From Archilochus colubris (taxonomy: Eukaryota > Chordata > Aves > Apodiformes > Trochilidae): a stretch of 64,000 nt of DNA. The notes under the pieces were generated by a model. That model saw nothing but the letters and a program-made list of their open reading frames with translations, made no database searches and was not told the DNA's origin. The DNA is taken from positions 36,219,609 through 36,283,608 of the forward strand of contig CM041084.1 in the NCBI GenBank assembly GCA_023079485.1, given 5' to 3'. Positions 55,782 through 64,000 of this stretch are shown here, in pieces (position 1 is the first letter of the stretch; every line of letters starts with the position of its first letter). The position numbers were made by a program, and so were the translations under genes.

Positions 55782-55787
55782 TCTAGA
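55782..55787. repeat. Target-site duplication, left, of first solo LTR
   Basis: TCTAGA directly precedes the LTR. Its partner TCTAAA (56111-56116) directly follows, with one mismatch from later mutation. Confidence 0.75.
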
Positions 55788-56110
55788 TGTAGTGAAATGA
55801 GGCAACCAGGTGCCACTAATTACCAGGGAGTGGCATGAGCTTGTGTCAAGCCCACCTGTGCCTGATTAGGGTGGGCCCCAACTGCGCATGAGCAGGATTA
55901 GGGGGCCAATAAAAGGTGAGGCCTGAGGCACAGGCTCAGCTCACTCCTGAGCAAGCCAGCAGAGAGGTTGGTTCAATCTGGAGCAGTAGCACCAAGCCGG
56001 GCTAACCAGTCCTGAGGGCAACAGACTCAGAGCACTGTCTGTGCACTTCTGCTGGGATGCCTCTTGGACATTGGAGTGCCGTTCCCTAAGAGAGGTTTTG
56101 TCTTGCAACA
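55788..56110 (+). mobile_element. Solo LTR of an endogenous retrovirus (copy 1, 323 bp)
   Basis: The element begins TGTAGTGAAATGAGG and ends CTTGCAACA, giving canonical TG...CA ends with a short terminal inverted repeat (TGTAG against CAACA here, CTACA in the second copy). It has a CCAAT box (55906-55910) merged with AATAAAAGG, which may serve as TATA box or poly(A) signal and sets the orientation as plus. The flanking 6-bp duplication (one mismatch) fits integration by a class II (ERVK/alpha-beta-like) integrase. No primer-binding site or gag/pol/env lies beside it, so it is a recombinational remnant. It is about 94% identical to copy 2. Confidence 0.9.
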
Positions 56111-56116
56111 TCTAAA

Positions 56117-58580
56117 TATATCAACCATACAAATTTAAGGAAGGTCATACTGTATAGAGCATGCAATCATTAAAAATACTTTTGACACTTTGAGGACTTT
56201 TGGCTAGTGTCTCCACTGAAGGACAGCACTATTTCTTCATTCATTAGCTGAGATAGAGAGGGAATATTAACTTTTGCTAGAGTTGCTATGTTGCTTCCTT
56301 AGACTTGGGAAGTAATTCAAATCCTACAACTTGTTTTTCTCCACTTCTGATCCGGTTGTTTCTACTCCCTTGTGACTGCAGCAGCAGAGGGGAAGGTTAT
56401 AATGCTGAGTGTCTTCTTCATGAGACATTTTAAAATATGTCTTTTATAACAAGATTTTTTAATATGTTTTTCTCTCTCAGCTTTGGGTGGCTAGAGATGT
56501 CAAAGCAGGAATACTTTAAGAGTTTTATTTGATCTATACAACAAATATCTTACTATGGTAAGATATTTGCTGTAGTAAGTATTTGCTGTAGTAATGTGCT
56601 TCTAATCTTTTTACTGTATTAGCAATGGCAGGGTAACCCTCAGATAACTTCTCTGGAGATAAGATGTGAATTAACAATCTTCCTAGCTCATTGAGTCATG
56701 GCAAAAAGTATTGGAAACTTTGCTGTAAATATTGTGGGGCAATATATGTTGTCTTGGGTCCCTGTACTTTAGCAACAGTAGCAGGCAGTTTCTTTGATCT
56801 TAATGTTTAAATGTCTCCAAAGAAAACTTTGTTTAGTTTTGGTTTTAATTTTTTTTTTATTTACACTTGAAGCCATTGTCTTTGTTTTCCTGTTAAATGT
56901 TCAATAGAAAATTAATGTGTTTTGTACATCAGGCACATGTATATCTATTTGGCCTTGCATTATTTATTAATAGAATTTATTTATGTTTTACTTTCTAAAA
57001 AAGAAAAAAAGGCTTTTTCCTTTTGAGACTTATTCAGTAAGTGGATTAATATTGTTTATTGTTTGTGTCTAGTAGGGAAACAGGTATATATGTAAGCATC
57101 AAATCACCTATATTCGGTGGGATTTTAGGATATTCATAAATATTAAGGCCCAATCCACAAAGAAATTTAGAAAATGGAATAAAGTTGAGAGGTCAAGGAG
57201 CAGAATTCAGTGTAAAAGAGTTTAGTCCATAATTGGGATTACAATACCCTGCACACCAAAGTGCAGTCACCTAAGGCAGTATGGAAGCAATTTTCAGGGA
57301 ACAAGTGTTTCTGGAAAAACATCATACTCAGAGAACCCTCTCCCTGCTCTGCTCTGCTATGTAGGTATGGAAATGTAGAGTTTGCAACATTCTCTCGTGA
57401 ACTTAAATATCCATGATGTGATCTATGACTTCATTGTGGCTTTGGGTCTTTTCAAACAGCAGCAATATTAGGTACTCACATTTTGTGCAATAGTCTCAGA
57501 ACTAGAATGGTTTTCTGAGAACTTTGACACAAAGGTTTTAAATGTAGCCGAAGACATTACAATTTGCTTTTCTACATTACTACTGAAATAACATTTAAGG
57601 CACATAGCAAGGTCATTTGACTCTGTGTGTCAATTATCACTGGCTTCCAGTTGCAACCTCCGAAGTTCAGGTCAGAATCTTGCCCATTATCAGTGTTTCT
57701 GGGAACCTGGAAGAGCAGAGAGGCAAAACAAATACAGGCACACTGGACATATATATTACATAAGTAAAGAAGTGTGGATACACACTGTTGAACATGGCTA
57801 AACTGAACAATTTGTTTAGTAATTTTTACCCTCACATTTTTCTGTGGGAAATACCCATTCGTTTAGAGATTTGGAAAGTATTCCTTTACATTTTCAGAAA
57901 CAAAAGTCTTTTGATTCCTGTTGCTTTCATCATTTGATTGTAGGCAGTTTCTTGAAAATTGTGGGCAAACACCGGACTTTGAAAGGTGAACGCTACAATT
58001 CTACTATCAGAAGATGCTTCTGGCTCCTAAAGAATTCATAGGAATGCTACTCACTGGTGAGATTTTCATCTTTAATTGCATTTGTGCCTCAGTATTACCT
58101 AATTTTTGTTTGGTTTCCTCAACCATGTTTCAATAGAAATGTCAAACTCGTGTTTGGCTTGGAAGCACCCTGGTACAAGAATTCTCATTAGACAAATAAA
58201 CTGCTTCCTAAAACAGTTTCTGCTTTGCTTTCCTTAATACTAGAAAGCATACATGCTTTCCTGCAGGCACATCACAGAGTGAGGCAAATCTATATGAAAA
58301 TAACTGAGGGGAATAAACTGAAAACTTAAAGTCTGCCAAGGCAATACATATACAGAAATCAAGGATGCACAGAATACTTTTCTATATTGTCAGTGATTAG
58401 AAGATAAATGCAGAGAAAAATGTTACATACATAGCTAGTTTACAATAATACAGGTACAATTTACAGGTGTTATTTTGAATTACATGCATTAATAGGTCTT
58501 ATTTTTCTGATGAGCCCTAAATACAGAAAGAGGCTGTGTTTTAATCACTGCTGAGATCAGACCTCTGCAACATTTGAGTG
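56117..58580. other. Unique sequence between the two solo LTRs
   Basis: The 2.46 kb between the LTRs shows no primer-binding site, polypurine tract or retroviral protein remnants. The outer duplications of the two LTRs differ. It is therefore ordinary flanking sequence, not a provirus interior. It holds a hairpin with a 16-bp tandem duplication at 56.54-56.6 kb and no gene that I recognise. Confidence 0.75.
56542..56595. repeat. 11-bp-stem hairpin joined to a 16-bp tandem duplication
   Basis: CAAATATCTTA pairs perfectly with TAAGATATTTG around a 6-base loop (56542-56569). The right arm runs into a unit TATTTGCTGTAGTAAG (56564-56579) that is repeated once immediately (56580-56595, last base changed). 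It looks like replication slippage near a hairpin. Confidence 0.8.
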
Positions 58581-58586
58581 ACTATA
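58581..58586. repeat. Target-site duplication, left, of second solo LTR
   Basis: ACTATA directly precedes the LTR and is repeated exactly after it at 58910-58915. Confidence 0.85.
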
Positions 58587-58909
58587 TGTACTGAAATGAG
58601 GCAACCAGGTGCCACTAATTACCAGGCAGTGGGCATGAGCTTGTGTTAAGCCCGCTTGTGCCTGATTAGGGTGGGCCCCCACTGCACATGAGCAGGATTA
58701 GGGGGCCAATAAAAGGTGAGGCTTGAAGCACAGGCTCAGCTCAGTCCTGAGCAAGCCAGCAGAGAGGTCAGTCGAATCTGGAGCAGTAGCACCAAGCCGG
58801 GCTAACCAGTCCTGAGGGCAACAGACTCAGAGCACTGTCTGTGCACTTCTGCTGGGACGCCTCTTGGACATTGGAGTGCCGTGCCCTAAGAGAGGTTCGT
58901 CTTGCTACA
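58587..58909 (+). mobile_element. Solo LTR of an endogenous retrovirus (copy 2, 323 bp)
   Basis: The element begins TGTACTGAAATGAGG and ends CTTGCTACA. A perfect 6-bp duplication ACTATA flanks it, which fixes its ends and supports a class II-type integration. It is the same family and orientation as copy 1, with about 20 differences by eye, mostly transitions plus compensating single-base indels. The CCAATAAAAGG promoter or poly(A) segment is intact. No internal retroviral sequence adjoins it. The intact duplication suggests it may be younger than copy 1. Confidence 0.93.
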
Positions 58910-59228
58910 ACTATACACTAATTATCTCTCTAGTGTCCTACCCGTTCTTGAGCTGGTGATGCCACTCTTTCTTTCATTGCAGCTCACATTTGTCTCTTTG
59001 AGGGTGTATAAATTGAAGCAAAAACAGACGCACATATTTGTTTTTCCTTTATTACCTATTATGTATCCAAGATTTTTTTTCAGAGTAATAGTAATCTAAT
59101 AAGTATGTGTTACAAAATACTTCAAATAATTTTCATGGACAGCAGATAAAAAACTATTTTCATATAGTTACCAGTTTTATCATCTGAAAAGTTATACAGA
59201 ACAAAAGAGGGATGTTAGAGTGCACAGA

Positions 59229-59260
59229 AATAATAATAAATGTCTTAGAATTTAATAGAA
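59229..59260. repeat. Single echo of the 47-kb AAT-associated segment
   Basis: AATAATAATAAATGTCTTAG followed by AATTTAAT resembles the last repeat at 47.49 kb (AATAATAATGTCTTAGAATA). It may be a dispersed relative or a coincidence of simple sequence. Confidence 0.35.
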
Positions 59261-60340
59261 ATTAATGTTTTTCCAGGGATTTCTCTGGGTTTTGTCCAAT
59301 TTCAACACAGAAACACAGTATTGGACCAATCATCCTTTAAGTGCAAGACTCACAGAGCTGCTGCTATGCAAAACTCAAGGATATGTTGACCATCTTCAGG
59401 CATTTTGTAGGTTTCAGTTTAGTTTTAGAAAAACACTTGTTTTCCCAGAAAATCTAAAAAAGGGTTCTCAACGAGAGAGGTTTGTAGGATTTCCCTTCTC
59501 ATATCAAAATAATATCCACAAAGATATCTGTGATCTCCTTTAATTATGGAAGACACTGCTATGACTTTTAACTGCAATGAGCCCTAGCGTCCCATAGGAG
59601 GTATCTGAACATTTCTATAAGTAACTGACAGTCATATGTAAAGAATGTACACATATTAATGCTTTCTATTGATGGAAAAATAAGATCTTTTAAAATCTAA
59701 ACTTTTGTTACTTTTCTTTCTAGTCTGATGTCAGTTTTTCACCACTCTACATTTCTGTCAATATAACAGGACAAATGATGTTATTGTAGTGGGCTAACAC
59801 AGGCTAGGACAGTCATGCTCTCCAAGAGGGGAAGAATTCTTGTAGTAAGAAAAACATTCCCAAAAAGCCTACTTTTCTCTCATCTACTTCCTTTTTTACA
59901 TTTATTGTCATGTATAATCTGAGTAAGCTTTCTAACTGATGGGACCAAATTAAAGGAGGAACATTCCCGAACATAGAAAATAATATTAACAATGCAAACC
60001 TTTGACATTTTTCTCAGTGCTGGGAAGAAGTGAAATTAATTGTAAAGGGCAAAAAAATTGACTTTTTTTCCATACGCTTAGCAGAACATTTTTACCCTGT
60101 GTTATTTGTAGTACTAACTATTTGGATCAATGGATTGCTAATTAGAAACTGACTTTGGAAGGCTGCAGCACGCTTCTCAAATGATTCATGTGTTTGCATT
60201 GATTTTTGCATAAAAGCAAAATCTAGTTGTACTATTTAGCACTTAGAAATTGGTCCTCAATGAACTATTTGGAGCTTAATAGGCTTGATAATACTTGGAA
60301 GCTCATTATTGTGTTTTTATCATTATTTCTTGGATTAAAC

Positions 60341-60366
60341 TATATACATACACACATATGTATATA
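60341..60366. repeat. Perfect 10-bp-stem AT-rich hairpin
   Basis: TATATACATA and TATGTATATA flank CACACA. It is derived from alternating TA/CA sequence and is a candidate cruciform only. Confidence 0.75.
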
Positions 60367-60688
60367 TACACATACGGAGTCATGTTAAGCCAAAAGACAA
60401 GGTAGGGAGCAGCTTAGACAGCAGACTGTATGCTTCATCTATGCCAAAGATGGGGCCTGGGTTTCCAGGCTGAACAGCAGGACTTTGTTTCCTGCTTTAT
60501 ATGAACATCTTCCTCTCCTGCTGCTGTTAGTTAAGAGTGAAAAAACAGGATATAACCTGGGGATGTACAGCTTCTTAAAGAAACGATAGTCACATTTCTG
60601 TCTGCTTTTCTTTCAGGAAAGTGTAGGAGCTAAAACCTCTCTGACACCCATCTTTTTCGATGTTCTGCTGCTGTGTAGCCTAGGAGAA

Positions 60689-61162
60689 TCAGGGCTTCCC
60701 TCTCTGGCAGGACAGGGCACTGCAGACCTCCCTGTCAGGAAAAGGGTAGTAGATGAGGACAGGTCCAAGGGTGACAACTGAAGGATGACAGGTGGAAATC
60801 CTGTGCTTCAGCACAGTGAGGAAGAAGAAAGTTACCCATGAAAAGAGGCAAGGTCTCAGAAGAGCAGGAGAGTAGCTGTCAATACTCTGCTCCACTAAAG
60901 CCTCCCATAGCTTCTCCAGCCTTTTTAGTCTTCTCAAACACTTTGCACCCAGAATATCATGGACCTTCACTGACCTCTGAGTTTCTAGCTCCACTCTTAC
61001 TCCAGAAACCCCATTCTCTCCCCCACAACCCATCTGTTCTGTCCGCTGAAGCCTCCACTGAATCTTTTTAGCCTCTTTCTCCCATCTGCTGTGACCCATA
61101 TTGCTGCTTTCATAAAACTGATTCTGCCTACACTGCTGAGAAGACTTCAGCTGAGTTAGCAT
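60689..61162 (-). other. Unrecognised 157-codon open frame
   Basis: This is the second-longest frame in the window, in a moderately GC-richer patch. The predicted product starts with a charged half (K/R/E-rich, around residues 25-95). It then has a hydrophobic stretch near residues 105-120 (LFSWVTFFFLTVL) and several cysteines near the end. I recognise no family. The same patch is open for 77 codons on the plus strand. No splice sites or promoter can be supported. It may be chance, or an exon of a lineage-specific transcript. Confidence 0.15.
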
Positions 61163-64000
61163 ATATAATATGGATTGTTGGTATCATATGGCCTATATAT
61201 GTATGTGTCTATAAATAGATTTATTGTCTAGATATGTAACCAGCAGTTCAGCCAAGGTTCCCATGAACATACTTAACTTTTGTTCGTGAATACTTATAAT
61301 ATATATTTAGGCACCTGCTAAAGTTGTTTGCAAAACTGAGTAACTAATATCCAGATGGTTAGTTACAGGATCTGAATCTGAGATTCAACTTCATTCTCAA
61401 TCTGTGGACATATTCAGGGCTATTATGATAGAGCTTTACTTCCAAATCCATGTAGCGAATGCTGAGAGCAAGATTTTGCACTAAACTGTCAAGGTCATCC
61501 TGACTATTTTATCATGTCTTTATTTATAGCAGTCAAGAGACTACTGGAAATTTTTTTTTTCACTCCAGTTTTTAGTTATCTTTAAAATTTTGTGGTACGT
61601 AAATCTATATTTTTTGTAAGAAAATGTTTTCAGTTTTTAAAAGTTCCAACGTATCTGAACTCTATGAAAAGGACAGTAATTAGACTGACCACTTACTAAA
61701 TCTTTGAAGCAAATGCTGAGGTTGTAGTCAATCCAGATTTAGTTTTCAACTTTAAAAATTATTTCTGCCTGTTTCCTGTGACCAGTAGTACAGAACCTGC
61801 ACTAATCCAGAACGGTATCAATTAACCAGAGACACCCAGCCATAAGAGCTAGTTTAGCAGACATGTGGAATTGGACTAATTATCATACAAGGTTACACAG
61901 AGGGAAAAAAAGATCTGCAGTCTCTAAGAGAATTACAATCCTGTGATAGCCCCCTCCCTATGCTGCAGTTATCTCCCAATCACACCTGCCAAGCTGTAGG
62001 GAAGCATTCGCATGGTTTGTGACTGAGAATAGAGTCAGGTAAACTGTTGTTTTAGTTGGTTTAAAAATCCTTCATAACTCTACTTGTTTCAAAGAATGTA
62101 CTGTGATTGTTTCTGCAGCAAAAAGAGAGACAATCAGTATAAAAAAATCACATTAAGACAAGCCCTCACCCCCCTTTTAATTTTTTGTTGTTGTTGTTGG
62201 AGGTTGTAGGAGGTTGAGATACTGTTGAAAGACTTCAGCCCTGGAACAGTTCTCACCTTCATGGCTAAACTGAGATGCTTTTGTATCCAGAATTGGGAAT
62301 GTAGTTCTTCTCTTAAAGGAGAACAGAATCTATAGAGGGATCTATAGAAGCATGTGTGCTGAATGAAGAACTGGCTCAGTTTGTAAGCAAGAAGTGTTAA
62401 CAAATGAAATTTCAAGGCCTAAATCCTCAGAGACATAGCAGAGTTGCTGTCCCCCTTTCACATGGGAGTCTCAGTTGTGATTCTTAAGCCTAGGCTGTTA
62501 GTCATCTGTTGCCTGGAGGCTGTGACAGAACAGTCCTTCTCTTGGCTTCACGAGTTTGGTGTTCTAACCTGGACATTGGAAACATAAGTTGTAGAACCTG
62601 GGAGAAAGATCTCCATCACCCTTGTGAAGTACCCTTATGATTTTTCTGGTAAATGTATTCTAACTCACAATGGTTATCTGTATCTAGATATTTTTTAAAG
62701 TGATGGAACTAGATCAAGCATCCAAATTTTTGTGGCAGATGATTTCTGATGCTAAGATCTAATTCTCTATGCCTGCAGTAAATTGCTAACAAGATTTCCT
62801 GATGGTGTTTTAGAAGGTGGAAAAATCAAATGTGTACAAATTATTTGAAAATAATTGTTTTAGAGAAAGTAGTTTGAAGATCATTAACAGAAAATGTTTA
62901 TTTTCTTGATAGAAAATTGTTTTAGTAGCAGTTGCTCTCATTCATTGTGTCTGCCTGCTTTGATAGATACACAGACAGTGAGAGGGCAGAGCTGTATGCA
63001 AGCAGCCAGACTCAATACGTGGGAGAAACTAAATGATGCTGCTATTCGTGTGATTGATTTTTACGTGATAGTAAAATGTCCAAGGTTTGAAGCTTAGCTG
63101 CAGAATCCAGATGGTACTTTATGAAGAGCCAGTGCTTTGATCTTATGCACTGCCTCAGTTTTTCTACAGATCTAGAGCTAAACCACTGGATGAAAGTTTA
63201 GATTCATGCTTGTGGTCATGGGATGGCCTAAAGCACATTTGGGATCTGAGAGCTGATGTGTAGACATAGCTGCTATTTAATTATTCTAAAGAAAAATTAT
63301 GTGAGGAAGAGTGAAAGACAGGAAATATTGAAATGAAGAACATTGGAGTTTGAATTACCCTTGAAAAATAGATTTATTAACATTTATTTTTAGTAAATTA
63401 TCAAGATCCATTTTCGTCACAACATAATTATCTTCAATAAATTTATTTATTTTACAGTGGTATTATACATACTGCACTGTTCATAGAATACTAACCTAAA
63501 TATAAATATTTGTGTTAATTGAATCCATGGTGCCAGCAAATTTTAAAACTGATCTTAGATTAGGCATGATTTAATTGTCTCTGTTATATTGTCAGATATT
63601 TAAAAATGATTTTGACTCTACTATTAAGCTACTTCAGTGACTCATATCAGACATGCTCCACAGAAGCCAAGTCAGAGAAGGGGTTGGTCTTGTAATTTTA
63701 CCATTTATAATGTCTTGCACCATTGACTTTTGAAGGTTTGTTTTGTTGTTTTTTTTTTTTTTGAGGGACTGAAGAATTGCTGAAAAAAGTGCATGAGGCA
63801 AAGTGGCTTGTAACACAGGGTAGATAGAAGTACCCCTGGTATTTTCATCATAGTCCTTCTGGAAGCTGTCTTGAGGATGAACTACGTCTAGGATGATATC
63901 TGGGTCTTAGTGGAGAAGTCTATCACAGACAAAGGTGGGAGAGAGGTTAAATATTGTGAACAATCAAGATTCCCATTTTCAGTCTCTCATACTACTCTAT

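Larger units (their letters stand above)
58916..64000. other. AT-rich non-coding sequence to window end
   Basis: It contains an AAT-rich patch with an echo of the 47-kb segment (59229-59260), a hairpin at 60.34 kb, the unrecognised minus-strand frame at 60.7-61.2 kb and a T14 run (63749-63762). No other gene, RNA or mobile element is recognised. Confidence 0.6.

Noticed and set aside
57144..57170. GGCCCAATCCACAAAGAAA as another ancient MITE end
   Set aside because: The match is too short and lacks a partner block.
55788..58909. One short provirus with two LTRs
   Set aside because: Each LTR has its own distinct flanking duplication, and the 2.5 kb between them shows no retroviral features.

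Overview
The window reads as an intergenic or deep-intronic stretch of a bird genome. The main evidence is five 5'-truncated CR1 (chicken repeat 1) non-LTR retrotransposon copies with the 3' end typical of birds, plus the overall AT-richness and low CpG. CR1 also occurs in crocodiles and turtles, so 'bird' is likely rather than proven, and I cannot name the species. I found no protein-coding exon, tRNA, rRNA or recognised miRNA that I can defend. Nearly all open frames are short (60-100 codons) and look like chance. The few longer ones lie in CR1 (retrotransposon remnants), in a purine microsatellite (a composition artefact), or in two GC-richer blocks where I recognise no family.

Layout: 1-13.3 kb is unique AT-rich sequence with a short TG repeat and small palindromes. 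13.3-14.6 kb holds a 630-bp CR1 with a broken reverse-transcriptase C-terminal frame and a small decayed CR1 tail. 15.8-15.9 kb and 53.5 kb carry probable fragments of an old amniote palindromic (MITE-like) repeat. 24.9-25.73 kb is a GC-rich block with promoter or LTR-like motifs (E-box, CCAAT, AATAAA, splice-donor-like GTAAG). 38.6-41.8 kb has two more CR1 copies flanking a 239-bp uninterrupted homopurine tract. 47.2-47.5 kb is an unusual compound AAT repeat in which a ~30-bp unique segment recurs four times, followed by another CR1 at 48.0 kb. 55.8-56.1 kb and 58.6-58.9 kb hold two related 323-bp solo LTRs of an endogenous retrovirus, each with its own 6-bp target-site duplication. 59-64 kb is unique sequence with one unrecognised 157-codon minus-strand frame.

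No genes work together here and no new biological system is evident. The best items for follow-up are the solo-LTR pair, the compound AAT repeat, the GC-rich promoter-like block, the homopurine tract and several strong hairpins.
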